Below are positions 26,104 through 35,176 of a stretch of DNA of 64,000 nt, piece after piece. Origin of the DNA: Gottfriedia luciferensis (lineage in GTDB: Bacteria > Bacillota > Bacilli > Bacillales > Bacillaceae_G); assembly GCF_001712755.1 (NCBI RefSeq), contig NZ_MDKC01000004.1, positions 1-64,000 of the forward strand, read 5' to 3'. A program made the position numbers and the translations under genes. The notes under the pieces were generated by a model. That model saw only the letters and a program-made list of their open reading frames with translations. It did no database searches and was not told the origin of the DNA. Every line of letters starts with the position of its first letter. Within the stretch, counting starts at the first letter, position 1.

Positions 26104-27566
26104 AGAGAGAATCAACTAGAACGGATCAACCTGATTTATTAGCGTTTCTTGAATCTTTTAATCATTCATCAGATATAGCTTTTAGAACAAAAAAATTTAA
26201 TGATGGCGAAAAAATACATGTTGTAGTCATAATGTTTTGTCCAAACTTGATTGATATTCAATATAGTAACAAAATTATTACTGACATTTTTAATGTGATA
26301 CATAAGGAAGATCAATTCAACTTTGAGCTATTAAGTAATATTGTAGAAGCTAAAAAATTAAGATTAGAAAACAAAATAAAGTCGGAAGTGGAAGAAAATC
26401 TTTTTTCAGGCAATCTAGTCATTTTTAATTCCTACTACAATGAGATTTTCTTTATTCCCGTAGCAAATCCACCTAAAAGAGCTCCAGAAGAATCAAATTT
26501 GGAAAACTCAATTCGTGGACCAAGAGATGGATTTGTTGAAAATATTTCAGATAATATGGCTTTAATTCGCCAAAGACTTAAAACGTCTACTTTAAAGAGT
26601 ATTGAATTTGATATCGGTGTACGAAGTAGGACGAAGGTATTGTTAGTTTACATTGAAGATATTATTAATCCAGCAATTCTATCGGAAGTAAAAAAGCGGC
26701 TAAGTTCGATTGAAAAAGACGTGGTTGTTAGTAGTTATGAAATAGAGGAGGCGTTATATGATCAGCCATTCTCCATTTTCCCACTTCTTGATAATATAGG
26801 TAGACCTGATTTCGTAGTTCAATCATTAAATCAGGGTAGGTTTGCAGTGCTCGTCGATGGGAATCCGACATGTTTAATTGGTCCTACCAATTTAAACCAA
26901 CTTGTTTATTCGCCTGAAGATATACATTCGAGTTTTTATTTTGTCAATATAGTCCGTTATCTTAGAGTAATTGCGGTTTTAACAACAATATTCTTACCAG
27001 GATTCTATATTGCATTGGTGACGTATCATTTGGATCAATTACCATACCCTTTTCTAGCTACCATCGCTATGTCTAGAAATGGATTACCGTTTTCAGCACC
27101 CCTTGAAGCTTGTTTAATGCTATCATTTTTTGAATTGTTTAAAGAAGCGGGAATACGTTTACCTAAGGCAGTAGGACAGACTGTAGCGGTATTAGGTGGG
27201 TTATTTATTGGTGATGCAGCAATCCGTGCAGGATTAACTTCTCCAGCTATGCTTGTAATGGTAGCACTAACAGTTATTTCTGGTTATACATTAATCAATC
27301 AAAATATCGCGGGTAATATAGTATTCCTTCGCTTTTTTATTTTATTTTTATCATCAACATTAGGATTAATCGGCTATTTTACAGGCTTTTTTCTAATTAT
27401 TACAATGCTGGTTTCATTAGAAAGCATAGGGCAACCATATATCACTCTATTTTCGGTACCAAGTATTTCAGACTTTTTAAGTGTACTGATTAAAATACCA
27501 CAAGAATATAAGAAAAAGCGAAATCAATCACTCCATCCAGTAGATGTAGACCGTCAGAAGGAGTGA
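26100..27566 (+). CDS. Spore germination receptor A subunit (GerAA-type)
   Basis: The 488-residue protein has a soluble N-terminal half (residues 1-275) and about four to five membrane helices after residue ~285, as in GerAA/GerBA/GerKA. Family segments visible include NSIRGPRDGFVENISDN near residue 141, LIRQRLKT, and LGGLFIGDAAIRAG near residue 366. It forms a complex with the B and C subunits in the spore inner membrane. It overlaps gerB by four bases and gerC begins at its stop. Intact. Confidence 0.95.
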   Translation: MKRESTRTDQPDLLAFLESFNHSSDIAFRTKKFNDGEKIHVVVIMFCPNLIDIQYSNKIITDIFNVIHKEDQFNFELLSNIVEAKKLRLENKIKSEVEENLFSGNLVIFNSYYNEIFFIPVANPPKRAPEESNLENSIRGPRDGFVENISDNMALIRQRLKTSTLKSIEFDIGVRSRTKVLLVYIEDIINPAILSEVKKRLSSIEKDVVVSSYEIEEALYDQPFSIFPLLDNIGRPDFVVQSLNQGRFAVLVDGNPTCLIGPTNLNQLVYSPEDIHSSFYFVNIVRYLRVIAVLTTIFLPGFYIALVTYHLDQLPYPFLATIAMSRNGLPFSAPLEACLMLSFFELFKEAGIRLPKAVGQTVAVLGGLFIGDAAIRAGLTSPAMLVMVALTVISGYTLINQNIAGNIVFLRFFILFLSSTLGLIGYFTGFFLIITMLVSLESIGQPYITLFSVPSISDFLSVLIKIPQEYKKKRNQSLHPVDVDRQKE

Positions 27567-28690
27567 TGAATAGAATGAAAAAATTACTAATCTTTCTATT
27601 AATGTTCTCACAATTATTCATATTAACAGGATGCTGGGGCGATCGGACGATAATCGATCAAACATTGATTACAGGTTTTGGAATTGATTTTAAAGATAAT
27701 CAGTATATAGTAACGGTCCAAGCACTTAACTTTTCAAATATTGCAAAGCAAGAAGGAGGAGCACAACAAGTCCCAGCTCCCCCATTAATAGGTCAAGCAA
27801 AAGGAAAAACGATTCAGTCAGCATTCAATAAAATAGAGGAACGGTCACCTATCCCGTTATACTATGGTCATGTCAGTAGCATTGTGTTAAGTAAATCAGT
27901 CATTGAAGATAAGATGAAAGAAGTCAGTTCGTTTATTTCTGGACGTCCTCTGTTAAGATATACAGTATGGATTTATGGAACAGAAAGAAATATAAAAGAT
28001 ATTTACTTGAGCCATAGTTTTTTTTATTTACCATTTTTATATACTACCGTATATGATCCAGATGAAAGAAGTAGAGGCAGTTTAATCTTACTGAGCTTAA
28101 AGTTTCATCAATTTATTTCAAGATATTCTCAGCCAGTCGGAACAGTTTTAATCCCCCTATTAGATATTGATGACCAATCTTTTAAAGAACAAAAAGAGGA
28201 TAAAGTAGCTTATCTAAATGGTGCTTTTGCCATTGCACAGAAAAAATATAAAGGTCAAGTAACTATAAAAGATTTAAATTCACTTAATTTTATGAAGCAA
28301 GAAAATTATAGTACGCCACTTTTGCTTGAGAAAGACAAAGTTAATTTAGAGGTAAGAAGCTCAAAAGGTTCAGTTAAAGTTATAAAGGGTGGTAAGAAGC
28401 CTAAATATATTATCAACATAAAAACAGAGGTAACAGTAGCTCAAAATGAGAATCATTTAAATAATAAAGAGATTTCATCTAAAGCGGGTAAAAAAATAAA
28501 AAAAGAAATTTTAAAAACGATAAAAATAGGAGAAGAGCTCCATGCAGATCTTCTTAATATTTCAGAAAAGCCGTACCGTTTTGATCGACATGATTGGACT
28601 ATTAAAGCAATGAATGAAGTAAAAGTGGATTCAATAAAAGATATTAAAGTACATGTGCGTATATTAGGAAGTAAAGCCTATAAAAGATGA
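27563..28690 (+). CDS. Spore germination receptor C subunit (Ger(x)C lipoprotein)
   Basis: The ~370-residue lipoprotein has a signal peptide and lipobox (LTGC, cysteine near residue 24) followed by the GerC family opening WGDRTIIDQ. It is lipidated, membrane-anchored on the outer face of the spore inner membrane, and completes the receptor. The exact start is unclear: GTG 27563, ATG 27566 and ATG 27575 are in frame. AAGGAG is placed best for 27575. Translational coupling to gerA is likely. A terminator follows. Confidence 0.93.
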   Translation: MMNRMKKLLIFLLMFSQLFILTGCWGDRTIIDQTLITGFGIDFKDNQYIVTVQALNFSNIAKQEGGAQQVPAPPLIGQAKGKTIQSAFNKIEERSPIPLYYGHVSSIVLSKSVIEDKMKEVSSFISGRPLLRYTVWIYGTERNIKDIYLSHSFFYLPFLYTTVYDPDERSRGSLILLSLKFHQFISRYSQPVGTVLIPLLDIDDQSFKEQKEDKVAYLNGAFAIAQKKYKGQVTIKDLNSLNFMKQENYSTPLLLEKDKVNLEVRSSKGSVKVIKGGKKPKYIINIKTEVTVAQNENHLNNKEISSKAGKKIKKEILKTIKIGEELHADLLNISEKPYRFDRHDWTIKAMNEVKVDSIKDIKVHVRILGSKAYKR

Positions 28691-28693
28691 ACA

Positions 28694-28745
28694 GAGTATA
28701 AAAAAGTAGGTCGATTTTTATCGTTAAACCTTCTTTTTTATACTC
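28694..28745 (+). terminator. ger operon terminator
   Basis: GAGTATAAAAAAG (28694-28706) pairs with CTTTTTTATACTC (28733-28745), extended by AGGT/ACCT. The symmetric A and T runs would allow termination in both directions. Confidence 0.8.
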
Positions 28746-28801
28746 ATTTTTATACAAAAATGAATTATGATAGAAAGGAACTGAATAAAAGGAGAAGGGC
28801 T

Positions 28802-29521
28802 ATGAATGAAAGAGTAAAAGATAATTGGTTTCCAGGTCGTTGGTTAGGTGGATTCTCCCTAATAGTAGGTCCAATTTTTATGCTTATAGGTGTTATTCTA
28901 AGAAGTAAGTTTCATTTCTTCTTCCCTGACCAGCTAGAAGCATATAAAGCTCATCCAACTTTATTATTTTTTTCTTATAGTTTTTTTATTGCTGGGAACG
29001 TTTTATTGTGGCCAGCAGTTATCTCACTTTGTAAATTAATTAGTATAAAGAAGCCAAATTGGGCATTATGGGGAGGGAGTTTTGCGGTATTTGGACTTTT
29101 TGCTCGTACTTTTCATGCTGGGGTTGATCACTTAGCTTTTCAAATGGTGCGAATTTTAGGTGTGGACACTGCAACAAAAGTTATGGCGCAAACTTATGGA
29201 GCATTTCATATATTCCATAGTTTTTCTCCTCTGATCATGTTTGGCTGGATTATTTTAGCAATTGGCTCATATCGCGCTAAAGTATTAGGGTTAATTCGTT
29301 CCGTAATGTTAGGACTTATGAGTTCATTACCATTGGGTGTACTTAAAGGTACAACATCATTCTCGATTTTAGCTACATTGGCACTTTGTATTGCACTTGT
29401 ACCACTAGGTATAAGAGTTTTAAAAGATGGTCCGAGACCCGGTTTTAAGAAAATAATTGGGTCAGTTATATTAATAAGTATTTTGTTAGTTGGTTTATTT
29501 GTAATTGGAGAGTTAGGTTAA
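28802..29521 (+). CDS. Unknown polytopic membrane protein
   Basis: The 239-residue protein has about seven predicted membrane helices (first around GGFSLIVGPIFMLIGVI) and no signal for a known family that I recognise. Histidines cluster in the central helices (FHAGVDHLAF, AFHIFHSF), which might suggest a cofactor or metal role, but this is speculative. I prefer ATG 28802 to 28760 because AAAAGGAGAAGGGCT precedes it. It ends 32 bases before cobU with no terminator between, so it may head the cobalamin cluster transcript. Confidence 0.65.
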   Translation: MNERVKDNWFPGRWLGGFSLIVGPIFMLIGVILRSKFHFFFPDQLEAYKAHPTLLFFSYSFFIAGNVLLWPAVISLCKLISIKKPNWALWGGSFAVFGLFARTFHAGVDHLAFQMVRILGVDTATKVMAQTYGAFHIFHSFSPLIMFGWIILAIGSYRAKVLGLIRSVMLGLMSSLPLGVLKGTTSFSILATLALCIALVPLGIRVLKDGPRPGFKKIIGSVILISILLVGLFVIGELG

Positions 29522-29553
29522 TTAGAACTAGATATTAAGGTCTCAGAAAAGGG

Positions 29554-30129
29554 GTGAAGAGAGTGATTCTTGTAATTGGTGGGGCTCGTAGTGGAAAGAG
29601 TTCCTATGCAGAAAGACGAATAAAAGAGTTGCAAACAAACGCAAATGATGTCGTTTATATTGCGACTGCCATACCATTTGACGGAGATATGAATGAAAGA
29701 ATTTTAAGACATCAAGAAGATCGTCCAAATGAATGGCATACTGTTGAGCGATATAAACAATTTAATCAATTAAAAATGAATGAAGCATTTTTACAATCTA
29801 AGTATGTCATATTAGATTGCATGACAGTTATGATTACAAATTTAATGTTTGATCATTATACTGATATTGATTATGAAACAATTAATAATGAGCAAATAAA
29901 TAAACTAGAAATAGATATAGAAAATGAAGTGCACCAGTTGGTAAACGTTTGTGATCAGCAAGGTAAGACATTGATAGTTGTATCCAATGAGGTAGGTTAT
30001 GGACTTGTTCCATCTTATCGATTAGGAAGGATTTTTAGAGATATTGCTGGGCGTATCAATCAAAAAATTGCGTCAAGAGCAGAAGAAGTTATACTCGTTA
30101 CAGCTGGTATACCATTAAGAATAAAGTAG
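29554..30129 (+). CDS. cobU: Adenosylcobinamide kinase / adenosylcobinamide-phosphate guanylyltransferase
   Basis: The 191-residue bifunctional enzyme phosphorylates adenosylcobinamide and then transfers GMP to it, preparing the corrinoid for nucleotide-loop attachment. The P-loop GGARSGKS is at residues 9-16, and the family segments YIATA, RHQEDRPNEW (with the GMP-accepting histidine) and VSNEVGYGLVP are present. The start is GTG 29554 or GTG 29563. It is followed by cobS (10-bp gap). The family is firm. Confidence 0.95.
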   Translation: MKRVILVIGGARSGKSSYAERRIKELQTNANDVVYIATAIPFDGDMNERILRHQEDRPNEWHTVERYKQFNQLKMNEAFLQSKYVILDCMTVMITNLMFDHYTDIDYETINNEQINKLEIDIENEVHQLVNVCDQQGKTLIVVSNEVGYGLVPSYRLGRIFRDIAGRINQKIASRAEEVILVTAGIPLRIK

Positions 30130-30139
30130 GAGTACCAAT

Positions 30140-30880
30140 ATGAATCGGTTTAAAATGATCCTCAGTTTTTTTTCAACGATCCCTGTTAAAAATTATGTAT
30201 TTATCGAAACCGAACTAGGAAAAGGAATTAGATTGTTCCCATTAGTAGGTGTGTTATTTGGTTTAATACTTGTTAGTTTGAATAGTGGAATTTCACTGAT
30301 ATTGGACAAAGAAGCCAATGCATTTCTTATTCTATTAGTTTATTTATTCTTAACGGGAGGATTACATTTTGATGGAGTAGCTGACACTTCAGATGGAATT
30401 TTTAGTTATCGTCCAAAAGAAAGAATACTAGAAATTATGAAAGATAGTCGCATTGGCGCATTTGGGGTAATTTCCTTAATTGTTTTATTTTTAGGAGATT
30501 GGTTATTTTTATCAAAAAGTACTACATTTGTTATTTTTTTATTTCCGATTATTGGAAGATGCATTGCTTTATTTACATGCAGAATCAGTACTTATGCTAG
30601 AAATGAAGGATTTGGAAGCCAATTTATAATCGAAGCCAAAAAATCTAATTCATTATTTGTTCTAATTGTCTATCTATTACTTATTTGTGTAGGCAGTATT
30701 TTAATCAATGAAATAGCCATTATTTTTGCTGTATGTGTCACGTTTATTTTTATTACTTTTGTAACGAAAAGAATCAATCAGAAACTAGATGGCATTACAG
30801 GGGATGTAATTGGATTTACAATTGAAGTTTCTCAATTATGCTTTTTAATTTTTGCGGTTATAGGTGAGAGATTAGTATGA
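30140..30880 (+). CDS. cobS: Adenosylcobinamide-GDP ribazoletransferase (cobalamin synthase)
   Basis: The 246-residue integral membrane enzyme joins adenosylcobinamide-GDP to alpha-ribazole (or its phosphate). Family motifs are GGLHFDGVADTSDG near residue 73 and RIGAFGV near residue 101. About six membrane helices are visible. Its stop overlaps the phosphatase gene start by four bases (ATGA). Gene order cobU-cobS-phosphatase is typical of Firmicutes nucleotide-loop clusters. Confidence 0.95.
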   Translation: MNRFKMILSFFSTIPVKNYVFIETELGKGIRLFPLVGVLFGLILVSLNSGISLILDKEANAFLILLVYLFLTGGLHFDGVADTSDGIFSYRPKERILEIMKDSRIGAFGVISLIVLFLGDWLFLSKSTTFVIFLFPIIGRCIALFTCRISTYARNEGFGSQFIIEAKKSNSLFVLIVYLLLICVGSILINEIAIIFAVCVTFIFITFVTKRINQKLDGITGDVIGFTIEVSQLCFLIFAVIGERLV

Positions 30881-31476
30881 GAATATTTTTAATTAGACAT
30901 ACAGAAAGCATTGGAAATAGAAAAAAGGTTTATGCAGGTTTGACTGATTTTGATTTAACAGAAAAAGGTTTAAGTCAAATAGATAGTGTGATAACCCAGT
31001 TTATGAAAATGATTGAGCCTACTTCACGCTATACTTTGTATTCTAGTCCACTTCGTAGATGCACTTTATTAAGTGATGCGATTGAAGGTTTAATAGGAGA
31101 ATCGAAAATAGTTGATTATCGGTTACAAGAGACAAATTTTGGGCAATTTGAAGGGAAAACATATTCTGATCTTTTAAATGAAGTGCCTGAAGTTTTAGAA
31201 AAGTGGAATGAAGATTTGATTCATTTTCAAATTCCGAACGGGGAAAGCTTAAAGCAGTGTGCAGAAAGAGTTAATAAATTTAGTCATGACATTAGATCAA
31301 AAAACGAAGATGTAATAGTTGTATCACATGGAGGAATTATGAAGCTACTACTCTTAAATTTACTTCATTTAGATTTAAGTCATTTCTGGAAATTTTATAC
31401 GAGTAATGGATGTATTATTGAAATTGAGTATAATGATGGTTTTGGATTTTTAAAAAATATCATTCAACTAAATTAA
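30877..31476 (+). CDS. cobC: Histidine phosphatase, probable alpha-ribazole-5'-phosphate phosphatase
   Basis: The 199-residue phosphoglycerate-mutase-superfamily protein has the catalytic RHTES motif at residues 7-11, a second SSPLRRC segment near residue 60 and the late VVSHGG histidine near residue 150. The superfamily has many substrates; the CobC role rests on the four-base overlap with cobS and the surrounding cobalamin genes. Cytoplasmic, no membrane segment. Confidence 0.85.
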   Translation: MRIFLIRHTESIGNRKKVYAGLTDFDLTEKGLSQIDSVITQFMKMIEPTSRYTLYSSPLRRCTLLSDAIEGLIGESKIVDYRLQETNFGQFEGKTYSDLLNEVPEVLEKWNEDLIHFQIPNGESLKQCAERVNKFSHDIRSKNEDVIVVSHGGIMKLLLLNLLHLDLSHFWKFYTSNGCIIEIEYNDGFGFLKNIIQLN

Positions 31477-31490
31477 GAGGATGGAGAAAC

Positions 31491-31988
31491 TTGAACACAA
31501 AAAGAATTGTTTTACTTTCATTATTTATCGCATTAAGTGCAGTACTATCTAATATAAAAATAGCCTATTCTATTGCATTTGATTCATTGCCGGCTTTTCT
31601 AGCTGCTATGATGATTTCACCAATAGCAGGCGGGATTGTAGGGGCACTAGGTCATCTTCTAACAGCAATTACGTCTGGATTTCCATTTACAGTACCAGTG
31701 CATCTATTTATCGCAATACAAATGCTTGTGATTGTTTGGATTTTTGGCGTATTATTTAAAAAAATGAATCAATACATCGCAATGGTCGTAGCAATTATTT
31801 TAAATGGTCCGGTGGCAACATTATTAAGTGGTCTATTAATTGCTTATTTGAATCACTCGTTTACGGCAAAGACGATTAGTAGTTTTTTTATCTTAATGGT
31901 TGTGCCATTGACTTTAGCTTCAGCGGCAAACATTGTTTTAGCATTTATACTTCAAAAGGTGATGAAACGTGCAAATTTCAAAATATAG
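31491..31988 (+). CDS. cblT: ECF-type S component, probable alpha-ribazole transporter CblT
   Basis: The 165-residue membrane protein has about five helices and the size of ECF transporter S components. It lies between cobC and an AIR-synthase-like gene, matching the CblT-CblS pair known in Listeria and Geobacillus for uptake and phosphorylation of alpha-ribazole. The start is TTG 31491 with AAGAGGATGGAG upstream. Energising A, A' and T subunits are not in the window. The function follows from context and is not visible in motifs. Confidence 0.75.
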   Translation: MNTKRIVLLSLFIALSAVLSNIKIAYSIAFDSLPAFLAAMMISPIAGGIVGALGHLLTAITSGFPFTVPVHLFIAIQMLVIVWIFGVLFKKMNQYIAMVVAIILNGPVATLLSGLLIAYLNHSFTAKTISSFFILMVVPLTLASAANIVLAFILQKVMKRANFKI

Positions 31989-32739
31989 AGATTTAACTTT
32001 AATGCATATAGATGGGAATCGTTATTTTACTATTGCTTGTGATAGCTGCGGTGGAATAGGGATGAGTGAGCTTGATTTCATAAAAGTTGATGAGGAAATT
32101 GTAGGGTATTTAACGGCAAAATTATGTTTAGTTGAAACATTAGCATTTCGATCTAAGCCTACTGTTTTAATTAATACTTTATGTGTAGAAATGAACGGAA
32201 GAGGTAAGCGAATAATAAACGGGATTGAAAAAGCGATTAAAGAATATAATGAAGCTAATTTTTATGAAGACAACTTAGAAATAAATATTACTGGAAGTAC
32301 AGAAGAAAATATTCCAACAAAACAAACAGGTTTAGGTATTACTTTAATGGGAGAAATTTATAATCCGTTTAATAAAAAAGAAATTAATTCTGGTGATGTT
32401 GTAATCTTAATCGGTTATCCGAAGGTAGGACAAGAAGTATTAGAGGATATAAACGACAATAAAAATGAAATTATCAACTTTAATTCAATAAAGCAATTAG
32501 TTTGCAATGAAGGTGTTACTGATCTATTACCAATTGGTTCAAAGGGTGTTCAGTATGAATTGAATCTATTGATTGAAACGAATAATATCGATATAAAATT
32601 ATTGAATCAATCTAGTATACCAATGCATAAATCGGCAGGTCCAGCGACATGTGCTTTAGCAATTATTAAAAAGGATGCGATTGACGGATTAAAAAGGCAA
32701 ATCTCACAGCCAATCACTTTACTAGGTGAGATTATTTAA
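31969..32739 (+). CDS. cblS: AIR synthase-related protein, probable alpha-ribazole kinase CblS
   Basis: The 256-residue protein belongs to the PurM-like ATP-binding superfamily; the N-terminal CDSCGGIG (~residues 24-31) and HKSAGPATC (~222-230) are consistent with this. CblS phosphorylates alpha-ribazole to alpha-ribazole phosphate, bypassing CobT. It overlaps cblT by 20 bases and starts with GTG, so translation is probably coupled. The assignment rests on the neighbourhood (cobU, cobS, cobC, S component) plus the fold, and is more secure than for cblT. Confidence 0.8.
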   Translation: MQISKYRDLTLMHIDGNRYFTIACDSCGGIGMSELDFIKVDEEIVGYLTAKLCLVETLAFRSKPTVLINTLCVEMNGRGKRIINGIEKAIKEYNEANFYEDNLEINITGSTEENIPTKQTGLGITLMGEIYNPFNKKEINSGDVVILIGYPKVGQEVLEDINDNKNEIINFNSIKQLVCNEGVTDLLPIGSKGVQYELNLLIETNNIDIKLLNQSSIPMHKSAGPATCALAIIKKDAIDGLKRQISQPITLLGEII

Positions 32740-32770
32740 TTGTTTGAAATAAAATGATTGGAGAATTAAA

Positions 32771-33859
32771 ATGGCAGATGCTTTGAAAAATGTATATAAC
32801 CACGATTTAATTTCAAAAATCGAAAACGAAATCCATATCGTTTATACAGATTTTAATCGTGAAATTTTTATAGATAAAGTATTCAATGAAAACTGGGACG
32901 AAAAAACATTAAAGGAAAGAATGAGACATATTACGATTTGTTTGGGGGAGACACTTCCAAACAAATTTGAAAAATCTATAGAGATTTTAAGTAGTATATT
33001 AGATAAATTTCCAAAGGGCCAATTAAGTAGTATTATTTTTCCTGATTATGTTGAAGTGTACGGGTTAGATCATTGGGAAAAATCAATAGAAGCCCTAGAA
33101 ATATTTACACAGCACTCAACAGCAGAATTTGCTGTTAGACCGTTCATTGTACAAGACCAAGAACGAATGATGACGCAAATGATAAAATGGTCTACTCATC
33201 CAAACGAACATGTAAGAAGACTTGCAAGTGAAGGATGTCGTCCAAAGTTACCATGGGGGATGGTTCTAAAAAGTCTAAAAAACGACCCAACTCCAATTCT
33301 TCCTATACTAGAAAATTTAAAAGAAGACGAGTCATTATATGTACGCAAAAGTGTAGCGAATAATTTAAACGATATTTCAAAAGATCACCCAACTTTAGTA
33401 TTAAAGATTGCGAAAGAATGGTACGGTAAAAATCCTCATACCAATTGGATTATAAAGCACGCATGTAGAACGCTATTAAAAAAAGGTAATATAGAGGCTT
33501 TAACGATTTTTGGATTTGAAACGACAAAAGCAATTCATATAGATCAATTCCAATTACAATCAGACAAAATTGAAATTGGAGGAGACTTAAACTTTTCATT
33601 TACCATTCATAGTAACGAACCGACTACCACAAAACTTAGAATCGAATTCGCAATTGATTACGTAAAGTCAAAAGGTAACCGTACAAGAAAAATCTTTAAA
33701 ATATCCGAAAACACAATAGAAAATGACAAAACATTATCATATAACAAAACACACTCATTCAAAAACTTATCAACAAGAAAGCACTACCCAGGTCAGCATA
33801 GTATCACACTACTAATCAATGGAATTGAAAGTGGAACTTATGATTTTACGGTAAACTAA
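32771..33859 (+). CDS. AlkC-type DNA alkylation repair glycosylase (HEAT-like repeats plus Ig-like domain)
   Basis: The 362-residue protein matches the AlkC/YhaZ branch of HEAT-like-repeat DNA glycosylases, which excise alkylated bases such as 3-methyladenine without base flipping. Helical repeats fill residues ~1-250 (EHVRRLASEGCRPKLPW near residue 143, SLYVRKSVANNLNDISK near residue 192). The last ~95 residues look like a beta Ig-like domain, a feature that separates AlkC from AlkD. An ATTGGAGAA site precedes the ATG. It appears to be a single gene, shortly after cblS. Confidence 0.88.
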   Translation: MADALKNVYNHDLISKIENEIHIVYTDFNREIFIDKVFNENWDEKTLKERMRHITICLGETLPNKFEKSIEILSSILDKFPKGQLSSIIFPDYVEVYGLDHWEKSIEALEIFTQHSTAEFAVRPFIVQDQERMMTQMIKWSTHPNEHVRRLASEGCRPKLPWGMVLKSLKNDPTPILPILENLKEDESLYVRKSVANNLNDISKDHPTLVLKIAKEWYGKNPHTNWIIKHACRTLLKKGNIEALTIFGFETTKAIHIDQFQLQSDKIEIGGDLNFSFTIHSNEPTTTKLRIEFAIDYVKSKGNRTRKIFKISENTIENDKTLSYNKTHSFKNLSTRKHYPGQHSITLLINGIESGTYDFTVN

Positions 33860-33863
33860 AAAA

Positions 33864-33886
33864 GAGATTCCAAGTTTTGGAATCTC
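33864..33886. terminator. Bidirectional terminator between alkC-like and GNAT genes
   Basis: GAGATTCCAA (33864-33873) pairs with TTGGAATCTC (33877-33886). An A-run lies to the left and T's to the right, serving the two convergent genes. Confidence 0.85.
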
Positions 33887-33916
33887 CCTATTTTTTAATT
33901 GCATCTTTTCTGCCAT

Positions 33917-34789
33917 TTACCCCTGTCTCTTGTGCATCATCACATCTTCAGTTAATGGAGTAAAGCCAAGTTTTTCTTGTAATACACTTTTAGGAATTTG
34001 TGATTTAGTAATTGTAACTGCTTTAACTTTTCGATTGATGTTTTCATTATGGATGATCGATATTATATCATAAAAATAAGGTATAGCTGCATCAGTATAA
34101 GCAACAGCTAATATTTCTGAATACCCAGTATCTGGTCGTATTGTCATACCAAAATAGGCAATGACTTGATTTTCTAGCTTACATTCAACTGCATAGTCGA
34201 ATTCAATTGAGCTATAATACTCATTCATCATGGTAACTTGTTCGTTTGTAAGAATTTGTTGCTTCATTTTTAAATCTTTCCAAACATTAAATTGAAATTG
34301 ATCTTTTATCTCATAAGAAAATCCCGGAATACTTTGGATTGTTTTTATAAGAAGTGGATAATGAGCACCAACTATTTGTGTACGATTGGTAATGTTGAAG
34401 CCTTTTGATAAGAAATAATCTATTTGTTTTGACCACTGTACTCTAAATCGCTGTGCAAATAATTTTCCACCGTATTCTTCACTAACAGCAAATTGAAAAA
34501 CTCTTTCAAACAATTCATCCCGCACAGTATCCTCATACTCAGGTAATACCCATGGATAACCTAATGAAACAAACTCTCCTTTACCAGAGAAACTCATATA
34601 ACCGACAAGCTGATTCCCGTCAAAAGCAAAGCATCTAGATTTTTCATTAAACTCAGATTGTTGTTCAAATAATTTTGGAGATAAAGTTGGTTTCCAAGCA
34701 TATGGTAGAGATTCGGTCATCTTATTCCAAAAATCATACTGCAAATCAAGATCTGTTGGACTCTCATAAAAACGATAATCTATAGTCAT
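33917..34789 (-). CDS. GNAT-like N-acetyltransferase
   Basis: The 290-residue cytoplasmic protein appears to contain two GNAT-like halves. In the first, FAFDGNQLVGYMSFSGKGEF (from ~residue 54) leads to a helix; the second contains NQVIAYFGMTIRPDTGYSEILAVAYTD near residue 207. The canonical acetyl-CoA Q/RxxGxG/A loop is not obvious in either half, so activity is uncertain. Substrate unknown. The ATG is preceded by AAAGGA. Confidence 0.65.
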   Translation of the reverse strand: MTIDYRFYESPTDLDLQYDFWNKMTESLPYAWKPTLSPKLFEQQSEFNEKSRCFAFDGNQLVGYMSFSGKGEFVSLGYPWVLPEYEDTVRDELFERVFQFAVSEEYGGKLFAQRFRVQWSKQIDYFLSKGFNITNRTQIVGAHYPLLIKTIQSIPGFSYEIKDQFQFNVWKDLKMKQQILTNEQVTMMNEYYSSIEFDYAVECKLENQVIAYFGMTIRPDTGYSEILAVAYTDAAIPYFYDIISIIHNENINRKVKAVTITKSQIPKSVLQEKLGFTPLTEDVMMHKRQG

Positions 34790-34963
34790 ATCAATATCCT
34801 TTCCTAAATCGTACTAATTTTATAGTATCAAATTAATTTGGATTTGAATCTTCAAGAATAGCCAATTTTACTAAAAAACAACAGTAACTTCTAATAGGGT
34901 TAATTTAATAAATATCACATTAATTAAAGTATGATTTTATAGTCATTCTGTTGCCTATAAAAA

Positions 34964-34985
34964 AGCATTGAATATAATCAATGCT
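34964..34985 (-). terminator. Orphan hairpin, terminator-like on the minus strand
   Basis: AGCATTGA (34964-34971) pairs with TCAATGCT (34978-34985). Read on the minus strand, a T-run follows. No intact gene ends here. The rest of 34790-35048 shows nothing I can name. Confidence 0.5.
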
Positions 34986-35048
34986 CTTCACGCTGTTGAA
35001 ATAAACTTCAAATAATTATCAAATTTTACGTAAAAGGAGTAGAGTGAT

Positions 35049-35176
35049 GTTGATTTCCATTACAGGATGCTCGCTTTCCATGGGGCGAGATTCTTTAGCC
35101 TCCTCGGCAAGCCTGTGGGGTCTTTAGCCTTCCCGCATATCCCATAGGAGTCGAGCATCCCTCCATTCCAATCAAC
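35049..35176. repeat. Dispersed structured repeat, full copy (foldback, MITE-like)
   Basis: The ends are near-inverted repeats: GTTGATTTCC...GGATGCTCG on the left against CGAGCATCC...CCAATCAAC on the right, about 25 bp per side with an internal mismatched patch. The centre is G+C-rich (GCCTCCTCGG, CCTGTGGGG, TTCCCGC), unlike its surroundings. A second, partial copy lies inverted at 50932-51033. The family is familiar to me from Bacillaceae intergenic regions, but I cannot name it with certainty. Confidence 0.8.

Noticed and set aside
35049-35176. tRNA or known riboswitch
   Set aside because: The folded G+C-rich shape prompted the idea, but there is no acceptor/TPsiC pattern and a second inverted copy lies away from any leader, which fits a dispersed repeat better.
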